This document shows positions 27,801 through 37,239 of a stretch of DNA of 64,000 bases, in pieces. Each line of letters starts with the position of its first letter. The first letter of the stretch is position 1. The position numbers and the translations under genes were made by a program. Below the pieces are notes generated by a model that was given only the letters and a program-made list of their open reading frames with translations, ran no database searches and had not been told where the DNA came from. This DNA is from Musa acuminata AAA Group (taxonomy: Eukaryota > Streptophyta > Magnoliopsida > Zingiberales > Musaceae), in NCBI RefSeq assembly GCF_036884655.1, contig NC_088337.1, positions 32,222,501 to 32,286,500 of the forward strand. Reading direction: 5' to 3'.

Positions 27801-28021
27801 GGCAAAGGATCTTCTTAATGGAGAGCTTCGAGTGATGAAGTCCACCTATGCCTGGTTGACAAATTACTGCACAAGTTTGTCGGTGCCTAAGGAGGTAAGC
27901 TTGTGCGGCAAAGAATTTTCGTTAACCTCGTTGGGGGACGGTGAACTTGGTTAATTTTCTCACATTCAGTTACAAACTTTTTTTTTTTTGGTCTTTTTTC
28001 CAGATATATACTTCATCTTGA
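15851..28021 (+). CDS. SET-domain protein N-lysine methyltransferase, Rubisco LSMT family (in-frame TGA in exon 2)
   Basis: Sixteen exons could be assembled: 15851..15976, 16388..16494, 16932..16995, 17080..17190, 17269..17328, 18222..18329, 19123..19192, 20755..20795, 20897..20977, 21863..21898, 24358..24441, 25919..26055, 26756..26844, 26948..27096, 27739..27894, 28004..28021. All junctions are GT-AG and keep frame, giving about 478 codons, the size I recall for the Arabidopsis At1g24610-type protein. The N-terminus (MRVGVRIARLSTSLFRSP) looks like an organelle transit peptide. SET landmarks are GRSLFASKNIKSGE, SRAWDTSKGVSL, the NHDG motif in IPFADFLNHDG, and RYGKFSNATLLLDFGF. The C-terminal part (MAKDLLNGELRV) is the Rubisco LSMT substrate-binding domain. 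Such enzymes transfer methyl from S-adenosylmethionine to lysine, usually in the plastid. Oddity: codon 16424-16426 is TGA where the family has Pro in FLPWL, and WATYGNSLP departs from WAPYxSxLP. The gene may be decaying, or may bypass the stop by a downstream acceptor. Confidence 0.85.
19889..19946 (+). repeat. short tandem duplication in SET intron 7
   Basis: The 18-base word GTTGCTGTGACCTTAGTT occurs twice back to back at about 19,909-19,944. It lies in an intron of the SET gene and has no apparent function. Confidence 0.6.
21155..21654. mobile_element. possible non-autonomous TIR element in SET intron 9
   Basis: A GC-rich island of about 500 bases sits in an AT-rich intron. Its ends are inverted and similar: CATGGTTTTTAATTTC at the left and the reverse complement CAAGGTTTTCAATTTC at the right. 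The flanks CAAATAAC and CATATACT match at five of eight positions, a weak hint of an 8-bp target-site duplication. The interior holds about six degenerate copies of a GCTGCYCATGTGCCTGCTGT-like word. The long open frame across it is composition-driven, not a gene. A hAT-like origin is inference. Confidence 0.4.
22414..23259. mobile_element. hAT-like non-autonomous element in SET intron 10
   Basis: A GC-rich insert of about 846 bases is flanked on both sides by TTTAAAT (22,407-22,413 and 23,260-23,266), a probable target-site duplication. The left end reads AGGCGCTCGGGTG. The reverse complement of the right end reads AAGCACTAGGCACC; the differences are mostly transitions, as expected from decay of CpG sites. 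Sub-terminal GGCGAGACG / CGTCTCGC words are also inverted. A 31-bp minisatellite lies inside. No transposase frame is present. It expands the intron to about 2.5 kb. Confidence 0.5.
22882..23063 (+). repeat. 31-bp degenerate tandem repeat
   Basis: About six copies of a 31-base unit with the core AGCTTCCTCCRTCRTCRYTG follow one another inside the hAT-like element. Three central copies have exactly the same period (starting at about 22,947, 22,978 and 23,009) with substitutions between them. Confidence 0.65.
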
Positions 28022-28559
28022 GAGTTGCATGATCTATGTCAACACGACACTTGAGTCCAGAGTTCATGGGCAGAGAGTTCCTGGGCAGTGATGTATGCAT
28101 GTTCATTCCGTTTTTTGAGAAACGAAGAATTAGAGTCATTTTGTTGCTGTATATTTTAAAGGAAAAAGAAAGAAAGAAAGAAGATTGTTGTGCATTAATA
28201 GATATTTATTTGGTTTTTGTTTTAGATGACAACTATTTGTTTGGAGGTTGCTAAATCAGATTTTGATTGTATGCGGTGAAAATTGATTCAGATATAATTT
28301 GATTCTTTTTTTGAGTCGGTCTCGAGCCAAGTTTTACGAATTCGATCCAAATCCTGTAAGATTGTATAGAGACATTCTCAACAATGCCCTTATGATGCTA
28401 AGTTGTATATACGGATAAAATTGTAAACAAGGTGTTCGATGTAATGCTCGCATATGTCTTTATCTTTAGTTTTGTTCATGTTTTGCTAAAGGGTCTGTAG
28501 TAGGCTTGACAGTTCTATTTTATTAGCTTTTGTGATTGTTTTAGGCTTGTAAATACATG

Positions 28560-29829
28560 TTGTGTGTAATCATCGTGTAGAGATAAAATTATCTAGAAAT
28601 AGGCTCTCCAAGCAATTATTATGGGAGTTCTCTGGCTTCGTAGAGTGGTGTGGAGTGTTAACCAGAACAATACCTAGGAGCTACTCAAGTGGCATAAGGT
28701 TGGATGGGCTTTTGAGTAGTACTTAGGGTTAGTTTGTTGTTTTATTCTGCAATAGTGTCGTGTGGACACTTATGAGGACTTTTGGTTGTGGTGGTCTATC
28801 TTAAACCGTTTGTTTGGTGATTGTTCAGAGCTTGTGAAGTTTATGTTTATAATTTGTATTGTCTATCAAGTGTGCTGAAATGGTTGTTTGTGAATCCCGA
28901 GTTAAATTCTTTCTCCGACTCTATCTTTTCTTTTGTATGTCATTAAGGAACCATAAGAGGTTTTAGAGATATTGACCATTTGTAAATGAATACGCAAGAG
29001 TACCGTATTGTCACAAACAGTCGTCGCGCACTTACAACAACTTCGTTGAACTGTTCGTCACTTTTGCATGCTTGAATAGAGACATGACAACTTGTTTTAC
29101 CTTGGTTTTATGTGTTTTGCTTGTAAAAATATATGTTCGAATAAATTGCAGCGCACAGTGCGATCGCTCACCGTGCCGGGCCAAAAAGTCATAAAATGGC
29201 TCTATTTTTTTGTGTGTCGCGGGCTGTTTTTTGCAGCCCATTGCATTGTACGAAATGTTAGCCATCTCGACACCCTGGAACCCCCCGGGGTGGCACAGGG
29301 CTAGATGAGGCTTCGGTATATAGTCGGGCATTGAAAAATCTTCACAAGTTCGTATGTTGACTTGACGAGAACTTACTTTCGCGCCCGGCACTCGGTGAGC
29401 AGTTGTTTGTGGACTTACAACTGTTCATTCTACCTTCTAAAGTCATTGTTTTCCTACATCCTCTCTTTTCTCATATGCACATAAGGTGCTTGCTGAATTG
29501 CTTGTAAAGCTTCTCTTTTTTCAAGACGTCGTGATTTGTCCGTCGCTTGTTTTCAATCTAATCAACTTTCTGTTTTATAGGTTCTTTAGGACTAGTACGA
29601 GATTGCAACTAGACTGAACCTTTATGGACGCATATGTCGTAAGGATGCCTCAAGGCAATCCTAGCTAAATCCGAAAAGTTAGCACAAGGGTGCGTCATAA
29701 CTTAGGCAACTCAAGCTAAGTTCGCATCTTGGCTGTAATGATGCCTTACGACTTAGGCAATTTAAGTTAAGTCTGTGACAGTATGATTTAAGCAAAATTA
29801 ACTAAGTTCATGACAAATGGTATTAGAGC
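28560..29829 (+). mobile_element. decayed LTR-retrotransposon: LTR and primer-binding site
   Basis: The stretch ends with ...TTCATGACA, a CA terminus at 29,814-29,815, followed two bases later by TGGTATTAGAGC (29,818-29,829). That matches the plant initiator tRNA-Met primer-binding site TGGTATCAGAGC with one C-to-T change. The preceding 1.2 kb has no genes and carries repeated GACTTAGGCAACTCAAGCTA-like words at 29.7-29.8 kb. Its order of motifs resembles long LTRs of Ty1/copia elements that I associate with banana; that attribution is from memory and inference. The 5' end of the LTR is uncertain. C-to-T changes suggest old, methylated DNA. Confidence 0.55.
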
Positions 29830-30180
29830 AAGTTAAACATACTTAATAACACTTGACGTACAAACATAGTAGATTTAGCGAGGTTACGTTAAGGGCAATC
29901 AATATGCGCGACCATATTGGAGAAATAAGCCTTCAGAGATATAAAGAAAGGAATCATTCAAAAGAGTCCGATTTGAGATTCACGTTTAAAAGAATGATCA
30001 ATCTTCTATATAAGAGATATGATAAGCGAGTCGGGAAGAATGCAAAGCACACGAAGAATCATTTCATTCTTTAAAATTTTTATAATCTTAATTCCCATCG
30101 ACTGTTTTCATGAATCCTCGATCGGTGTGCTCGACGATGATGTCAATCATAGTTCGATCTCTTTGATAATACCATATAAT
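29830..30180 (+). mobile_element. probable internal leader / gag remnant
   Basis: After the primer-binding site a short open frame (29,853-30,074, rich in Lys and Arg) lies where the leader and gag region of the retrotransposon would start. No conserved gag, protease or polymerase motif is visible, and the element is cut off before the tRNA gene. Confidence 0.35.
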
Positions 30181-30206
30181 TAATATTACTTTTCTTACAA
30201 CGTGAT

Positions 30207-30278
30207 TCCGTTGTAGTCTAGTTGGTTAGGATACTCGGCTCTCACCCGAGAGACCCGGGTTCGAGTCCCGGCAACGGA
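30207..30278 (+). tRNA. tRNA-Glu (anticodon CTC)
   Basis: A 72-base cloverleaf is complete. The acceptor stem TCCGTTG pairs with CAACGGA, and the D arm contains TAGTCTAGTTGGTTAGGA (box A). The anticodon stem CTCGG/CCGAG encloses loop CTCTCAC with anticodon CTC at 30,241-30,243. The T arm CGGGTTCGAGTCCCG contains box B. No intron, and CCA is not encoded, as expected for a nuclear gene. A T-run (GTTTATTTTTG) follows within 15 bases and could terminate Pol III. It decodes GAG codons. Confidence 0.95.
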
Positions 30279-30353
30279 ATGTTTATTTTTGCCACTATTT
30301 TTAAATAAATTATTTAAAAAAATGAAGAATTTTTCGAAAAAATAAATAACATA

Positions 30354-30389
30354 GATATATATATATATATGTATGTATATATGTATATA

Positions 30390-30420
<31 letters not shown>

Positions 30421-30444
30421 ATATACATATATACATATATATAT

Positions 30445-30506
<62 letters not shown>

Positions 30507-30599
30507 ATACATATATATATGTATATATATATATATATGTATGTATATGTATATGTATATATACATATACATACATACATACATACATATATATATATA
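30354..30599. repeat. compound (AT)n / (ATGTAT)n microsatellite
   Basis: About 245 bases made almost only of AT, GTAT and ACAT units, largely self-complementary. Open frames here encode only Tyr, Ile, Met, His and Cys in repeats and are not genes. It starts about 75 bases after the tRNA gene. Confidence 0.95.
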
Positions 30600-30898
30600 A
30601 AGAGCAACAACAGTGTACAACTCTCAATCCAATTCCCATCACACAATCAAATACAATATATAACAGGAAGACTAAATGTTCCCTCAAAACACTTGCCTTG
30701 ACAATATACATGTTTTGATTTCATCTGTTATTGTAAGTTCAATCATTTTGTGAACCACAAAACCCACTCAAGTCACTCATAATGCCTGTGAAGTCAACAC
30801 ACCAATGCCATAAACCCAAATTCTTGAGCAGACCTGATGGAAATCTATACTCAGGTCTTCCGGTGCATGTCAACCGGGGTATCGGAATTTGTTGAGGT

Positions 30899-32303
30899 CT
30901 AGTGGAATGTCTTGCAGCACAGGGGTGCTCGATGGAAGTCCTCCCTTCCATCAGCAAAAAACTCTGTGGAAGAGTATATGTCAGCCCTCCTCCCTAAAGC
31001 CTGCAGCAGTTGCTCTTTGACATGTCTCAGTGCAAGAAGAACACACTGCACTGTGTTCTTCATCTCTGGCTCACCTACCTCTATTATGTCCAGCTGCTTG
31101 CTTACTGGAACCAGAGCCAGCATGTTGTCTTCTTGCCTCCCATCACTGCCAGTAAATTCAAGATTCAAAAGATTAGCAAGAATCACATCCGGAAATAACT
31201 AGTAATTGTTCAAAACTAGGGATAAACCGGTTCACAAGACTCTTACCGACGCAGGATACGCGATAATTTCTTACACATGATTCCTAATTGTCTATACAGA
31301 ATTTCTTTTGATTTAATATTACTACTGAATAATAGATTCAGGATATCTAAAACTTTTACTTATATGAACTTCTTGTTCATTCTTCTTACCTATATCGCCA
31401 ATCTCTACTTCCTACACTTGTCTGATCAAGCAAAATACCGGCACTTGTTTTTCCACTACTAATTACACCATAGTTGTGGACAACCAATTGGAATCAGATG
31501 TCAATGTACACAGGAACGGAAAAAGCAGACCAGCAAAACAGAGAAGTATATTTGTGGAAGAACATTGGATATCTTCCATAAGGTTCCTCCTCTACCCTAC
31601 CGAGCCTCAAGCAATATCCAATCCGATAAGCTTTATGCACCAAAGGGAATCATAAAGACGAAACATACCTCAAAGCAAAAGAAGTGCATTCTTTGGGACT
31701 AAAACCTTCATCTGCCTCAACAATGTTAAGCTCTTCCTGATACTGAGGTTTCATAGTCCAGCTTCCTTGCAGAGAGAGCAATCGATGATCCAGTTCCCCT
31801 GGCAGACTCCCCAAGACATCATCTCCAAGAAGGTCCTCTGATCCTAAAGAGCTCGGCATTGTTTTGGCATCACTTAGCAGACCACATTGTGCCGTATCAC
31901 CATCTAATCTCTGTTGGCCCAGGAAGGACTGTGAGGATGTGGAACTCACAGAGCTTAAAGGAATGCCCATTTGGCCCCTGCCATCCAAAAGCTTCAGAGA
32001 CTGCAGTTTCTTCATGGCATGCTTCAGCTTCTTCTCTGCCCTGTCCATGCATTTGATCTCTTCAGCAAGCTTTCTTTCCAACTCTTCCAACTGTGACAAC
32101 AACCAGTTACGCAAAGACAGTACAAAGAAAGATCAAAGCAAAAAGGACCTGGTGATGTTTCTGGCTGAGACACATATGGCACGTACCCTTATGGCCAGTT
32201 TCTCAGCTTCCTCCTTGGCAGCCTTGGAGGCCACTCTCTCGGCCAGCAGCCTCCCTCTCAAACAGTGTATAGTCCTCAACCTGCCATCCTCCGTTTTCTC
32301 CAT
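30899..32303 (-). CDS. plant coiled-coil protein, uncharacterised
   Basis: Three exons are clear: 32303..32187, 32090..31669 and 31145..30899, with consensus GT-AG junctions in phases 0 and 2, giving 261 residues. The N-terminus (MEKTEDGRLRTIHCLRG) leads into a strongly charged coiled coil from about residue 18 to 75: LLAERVASKAAKEEAEKL, then LEELERKLAEEIKCMDRAEK and LKHAMKKLQSL. The middle is Ser/Gly-rich and acidic. The C-terminal exon (DGRQEDNMLALVPVSKQ ... LLALRHVKEQLLQALGRR) looks helical. I recognise the layout as a conserved plant family without an established function. Nothing indicates an enzyme. The 5' region up to about 32.6 kb may be leader. Confidence 0.8.
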
Positions 32304-32309
32304 CACACC

Positions 32310-34080
32310 TCGCGTGATGCTAAAGAAAAAACGAAGCTACCGTCATCTTCTGCCACCGGCATTGCCTGTTCCATACAAGCAACATGCTGTCCGTTCGACT
32401 CAAACTCCACTTAGTCGAGTGACTTATAGTAGCAAATGGTGGGGGAAGGGAAGACAATTAATAACAGAGGTCAGGTAAGTAGGCCTGGGAGTGTCTTTTG
32501 CTCTTCCACGCTTACTCTGGGACCAGGAACATTTAAGAGACACAGGGCATATGTGCTTTACAGGACAAAGAGCTGTGTACTTTTTGGCTGAGGAACACAC
32601 AAATCTACACAATCTTGGTCACAAAGGGTTCAGAGACCAGTGTGATCATGTGAGTAGAGTCCTGTAGTTTAATCCAAACTGGGATCAATATGCTTTAGTA
32701 CCACTCAATTATCCACTTGCTCGCCCTCTGCTGCTGCTCTTTCATTACCATGCCATATTGCCACTTCTTTTTTCTCGAGCTCAAATGACAGGCACAGGAA
32801 ATGAATCATGATTAGAATTGTTGGATGAGGATCTTACTTTACTGGCTTGGCTTGCGGTTGAAGCAAGGGGCCACATCCTCATCACATCCTCCTCCGGCAG
32901 CAGTTCATTCCACCTTCCTTTTTAACCTCTCAATCCTTGGCCTGGTGCTGAGCTCTGCAGTTGCAGGGGATGGCGTTACCCGGAACAGTGCGACCATGAT
33001 GTGGTCTCGGATCTAGTGGACCGGAAAGGCCGGACAAGGCCAGGTTGCAAAGGCAGTCTGCAGGAAGAAGCCATGAGACATGTTGTTCACGGGCTAGGAT
33101 GGGACAGCAGCATGTGATCCTTGCAATGCAAAACCATCTCGCACTAGATTGACAAAGCAATGTCGTCGATGATAGTGCATTCAATTTGTCTTCGAGATAC
33201 AGCCAAGATTCAAATGCTTGAACTTGGATGTGGAATGATCCGACAAAGTTGCAGCCGACGAGTTCTCACGTTAGCCCCCATTAGGCTGTTACTGCATTAC
33301 TACAAACACCATCCGTGCGTGCATTAATCTCCGCTCCATATAAGCAACTCGCCTCCTGATGAACTCGTCGCAGTTCTGCGTTCCATTTGCTATCGCTCGG
33401 CAATGGGAGTGCCAAGTTCATGAGGAAAAGGGAGGGCAGGTGAAAGGTAGGGTCACGGAGAACAGGGTGTAGCCCAGAGGATGTGGCGATCCATCTACGA
33501 GGATGACTCGGTCATGCGCTACTCCACAGACGCATCCTTCGCGTTCCATTCGATCGGAATGATCCTCTCGTTGTGCTTCGGTTCCTCGCTCCCTTCCGAC
33601 GCCAAGGCAGAAGCAAGCGAAGCGTGAGCTCCATGTCCTGTTTCAGTCACGAGACAGTCGCCGCCACCAGCAGCAGCAGCAGCAGTAACAACGCTCGTGA
33701 TAACCTCTGTTGCTTGCGTCGGGTCGGCGCGAGTAAACACGTTTCGTCGTCTGATAGAATGCCGCCGCGGGACCCGCCCTGCGGTGCTCTCGCCACCGCC
33801 AATCGTTTGTTCCCTCGACGCCTTTACCGAACGCCCAAACTTTGACCTGTCAACATCCAGTGGGGCCCGCCGGATGTGATTAAACGCTTACGTTTCGTCG
33901 ATGCATGCGTACGTACGCAGTCCTGCATTCCCTCTGTTCGAGTCTTCTCTGCTCTTCTCTCCCTCCTCTGTCAGTGCTTCTTCCCTGTGTCCAATTTAAT
34001 ATAGGGGCTGAGCGAAGTAGCAGAGTCTTCCTGTGGGCTGCGCCATCTCCGGAGGAACGAAGAAAGGATTGCACGAGCTC
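32310..34080. other. intergenic / promoter region of the Dof gene
   Basis: No confident gene. Two divergent transcription units (coiled-coil gene, minus; Dof gene, plus) share this 1.8 kb. From about 33.4 kb the base composition turns GC-richer towards the Dof start, as expected for promoter and leader. A small open frame at 33,481-33,627 is listed separately. Confidence 0.5.
33481..33627 (+). CDS. small ORF of 48 codons, doubtful
   Basis: A short frame starts MWRSIYEDDSVMRYSTD and ends AKAEASEA followed by TGA. It contains a hydrophobic stretch (IGMILSLCFGSS) and has a protein-like composition, but no family is recognised. It lies about 450 bases before the Dof coding start and could be an upstream ORF in a long leader, a small peptide gene or chance. 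Confidence 0.15.
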   Translation: MWRSIYEDDSVMRYSTDASFAFHSIGMILSLCFGSSLPSDAKAEASEA

Positions 34081-34904
34081 ATGGAGGCGCCCAAAGCACA
34101 TCACCAGGTAAACAACATGTAGCTCAACACTATTAATTGTTGTTGAAAGTGTTGCTCTCTTTCTTTGTGAATTAGCATGTAAGTTGTGAAGTGCTGAGGA
34201 AGTATCGCGGAATACGGTAATCTTATTGGCATGCCTTTGATACACGGTTGGCTCTCCCACAGGTAGCTATGGCGAGCATTCCACCACCAGAAGTTGTGAG
34301 GGGGTGCCCAAAGGGAACAACAGCTGTCGCAGAAGCACTGCAGCAGGAGGAGATGGTAAGGCCACCGGTACCGGAGCCATCCCTCGAGTGCCCCAGATGC
34401 GAGTCCATCAACACCAATTTCTGCTACTACAACAACTACAGCCTCTCTCAGCCCAGGTACTTCTGCATGGGCTGCAGGAGGCACTGGACCAAAGGAGGCT
34501 CTCTGAGGACCGTCCCCGTTGGAGGTGGCTGCAGAAACAACAAGAAGTCTTCTTCTTCTAGGGGGGCACGAGGGCAGCAGGCCTTCGACACCGACTCCAC
34601 TCCGCCTCTCTGTAACGCTCTCCTACCCTCACTCCTGGCCATAGCAAGTCTCCAGAAACAACAGAGTGCCCATCAGGCTTTCCTTCTTGGAAACCCTACC
34701 CCTGAGCCCGGATGGTCTGCAGGGTTCCCTGACATACTGACGACTGCCATTCTCGACGGCACCGGCGACCCAAGTGGCTTTCTTTACAGCATCAACCGTG
34801 GTGGGTATGGTGATGCGGATAGCAACGAGGAGGAGCAGCAGCTGCTTCTGCCCTTCCGTGGAGGGTTGGGCGGTGCAACCACGACAACTTGCTGCAGCGT
34901 TTGA
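34081..34904 (+). CDS. Dof-type zinc-finger transcription factor
   Basis: Two exons, 34081..34107 (MEAPKAHHQ) and 34263..34904, joined in phase 0 by a 155-base intron (CAG|GTAAAC ... CCCACAG|GTA). The product is 222 residues. The Dof domain covers about residues 50-104. It has a C2C2 zinc site CX2CX21CX2C (Cys52, 55, 77, 80), the signature [17 protein letters not shown], and the basic tail [18 protein letters not shown]. Dof proteins bind AAAG elements and regulate plant genes such as those for vascular, seed and light responses. The short first exon followed by an intron just before the Dof exon is a common family structure. Several usually basic positions are changed (NTN for NTK, CMGC for CKxC, CRNNKK for CRKNKR). 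The C-terminal half is low complexity, ending TTTTCCSV. Confidence 0.93.
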
Positions 34905-35554
34905 TGTAGAGGATGAGGACGACAAGACGTTAATCGGATCATTACTGCCATAGTCGCATCGACAGACGTGTTAAGCCATGAATCAATGCGACTCCTTATT
35001 TCATGCTCCACGACACATTATTTTGTTCTCTTCACCACATATCCCACGCGATTCGAAGGGGAAGGAGACATGCATCAACAGTAGTGGGTCGTGGGATCGG
35101 ACACAGGACGATGCACGAAACCTGAGCTTTCGGTGAAGTGACTTGGAATCTTGCAGGGGGTAGACTCCAAGCATAGCAAACAAGAAACGCTACACAGATC
35201 CGAGTACATTTTGTCGGTCGGGTGCAAATCTCCATGCACGTGGGAAGAGAATATTTGCATTTGGGGCCTTCCCATGCACGTCACGCTGCCATTCTTCCAA
35301 AGAGAAGCTCACTAGATAGATGCTTATGATGTTATTGGGGACATGAAAGTTGCATGCACCACTTTGATTTGACTACAACCATCAAAAGTTCACCACAAAA
35401 TAAGCTGGTAAACGAAAAATGCCTTTGTTACAGATTGTGCATCTTTGGATGCAGGTTAGAGGAATCAAAGAATCCCAAGACCTAATGGTAATAATGAAAG
35501 AACCCCTTCATCAGATGTGCAGGCTGTCTCAGGGCCTCTCTCTTCCTGGACCTC
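34905..35554. other. intergenic between convergent Dof and RRM genes
   Basis: No gene or repeat recognised. The two neighbours converge here, so much of the 650 bases is probably 3'UTR of one or the other. Confidence 0.5.
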
Positions 35555-37234
35555 TTAGCTCCCTCCTTTGACTTGTCCCACTGCCACACAGCAGACTGCA
35601 CAGGTATCAGTCGAGATGCAGCTCACGTACGCTATGCGCTTATTAGATCAGCAAACAGAGATGAGACTGTCCATGTGTACCTGCACTGGGAGGAGGGATG
35701 GCAGCAGGCTCGGACATGATGGTGGGAATGGTGGCCACCGCAGCAGTGGCGGCGCTGGCGGGAGGGAAGAAGTGGGCAGGTACTCCCATGCCCGGAGATT
35801 GATGGTGGTAGAAGGGGTGGTACATTGGCAGAAACCCATTGGGAGCAGCCATTCCTCCTTGTGCTGGATAAGAAGAGAGCTGTCCCTGGAAGTGTCCTTG
35901 GCTCAGCTTCTGTCACCAAACCAGGGAAGTAGCAGCAGGTCGACATACATATAATATTTATCAACACATTATTGCAATTATCATTTTGTTTAGTCAGATT
36001 TCAAGTCATTAATTCTTGCTGCCATGTTCATCTTGTTCTCCAATGTAAAATGAGATGCCAAGGAACATGTGAATGCATGCTGGTGAAAGGGTGTTCGAAT
36101 TACCGCATCGTAGCCCAAGTCTGTCATGTAGTTTGGGGAGTACCTGCAAAGATATATACAATATGATAAGCTTCACATCCAATACATTAGATTAAATAGC
36201 TTATCTCATTACATATACAAGGGGGGGGGGAGAGAGAGAGAGAGAGAGAGAGACCAAAATCTCTCTTCTGGAAAGCGTAGTGAGGAGCAAGTAGTGCATG
36301 TGCAAGGCACGTGCAGGACGCTGGGGGAACCGAGAGAGGCTTCAAGCACTCTGGAACACGATAACCAACGGAACTCCGGCAATCCACTGAAAACAGAGGG
36401 GGTCCCAGAAACTGGTACCCACTCTGTGGCATCCACGTGGTCAGCCAGATAACGATAGGTCCGGATCTGCCACGTGTCTCTGGGCCCCGCTTTTAATGGA
36501 AAGAACGATGCTAGTTCTGTAATATTCGTAAGAGTGAGGGGCGGAGTCGGGGGCGTACCCGTAGGCGGCGGTGGTGGCGTACAAGGGAAGGAGGCCGTGG
36601 TGGAGATGGAACGGCGATGGCAGCGGCGGAGTTCCCGAGGAGTGGCGGTAGTACCACTGTGCTGCCGGTGGCCCCGACGACACGGACCTCGATCCCACCG
36701 CCATGCCTGCATCGCCTCACGCGACAAACACCAAACACCACAAGATCACATTACTAACAGAGCATCACAAACAAGAACGCTGCGGCCAACGGCAGGGAGT
36801 ACGTACCAGGTGGCTGGTGGTGGCCCCCGGAAGGGAGCGGCGCCGTGGTGGAGGGGGGAGAGGGGCGGAGGCCGCCGCGCTTGGCGCCGAGAGAAGCGAG
36901 GTTGCAGTTAGCGCGGCGGCCGCTGATCACGGGCGTCGCGTCCTCGCACGCCTTCTTGGCCGCCTCCGCTTGCTTGAACGTCACCTGTTCAGACGCGCAT
37001 CCCAAACCGTGACTTCCAACCCAAACGAGGTGAACAGCCGCGCAAGCGTACGTAGATCGAACTTACGAAGCCGTAGCCCTTGGATCGGCCGGTGACCTTG
37101 TCGGAGATGATGACGGCCTCGAGGATCTCGCCGTACTTCTCAAAGTGCTCCCGAAGGGCATCCTTCTGCGTTTCCCACGCCAGCCCGCCCACGAACACTT
37201 TGGTCAACGTCGTCTCCGCAAACTGCTGCCCCAT
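35555..37234 (-). CDS. RRM RNA-binding protein, ARP1 / RBP38-like
   Basis: Six exons were assembled: 37234..37067, 36984..36807, 36706..36559, 36143..36104, 35909..35681, 35595..35555, about 267 residues. A single N-terminal RRM runs from about residue 11 to 88: RNP2 is KVFVGGL, RNP1 is KGYGFVTF split by intron 1, and ISGRRANCNLASLG closes the domain. This RRM type is shared with the Arabidopsis ABA-regulated RNA-binding protein ARP1 (from memory). The C-terminal part is rich in Tyr, Pro, Gly and Ala (QWYYRHSSG, YGYSPNYMTDLGYDA, YHPFYHHQSPGMG), typical of these proteins. The role in RNA metabolism and stress signalling is family knowledge. Exons 1-5 are secure; the last exon and stop are less so. 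An (AG)n tract lies in the third intron. Confidence 0.88.
36220..36254. repeat. G-run and (AG)n microsatellite
   Basis: Ten G residues are followed by about twelve GA units. It lies in the intron between exons 3 and 4 of the RRM gene, where on the transcribed strand it forms a (CT)n-C run. Confidence 0.9.
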
Positions 37235-37239
37235 CGATG

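Noticed and set aside
29032..29391. Open frame of 119 codons on the minus strand
   Set aside because: Lies in the probable LTR; no gag/pol motif and wrong strand relative to the primer-binding site.
30195..30711. Several long open frames on both strands
   Set aside because: They translate (AT/GTAT)n microsatellite into Tyr/Ile/Met/His/Cys strings; composition artefact.
33880..34484. Open frames on the minus strand opposite the Dof gene
   Set aside because: The plus strand encodes the Dof zinc finger across the same bases; the minus frames have no recognisable content.
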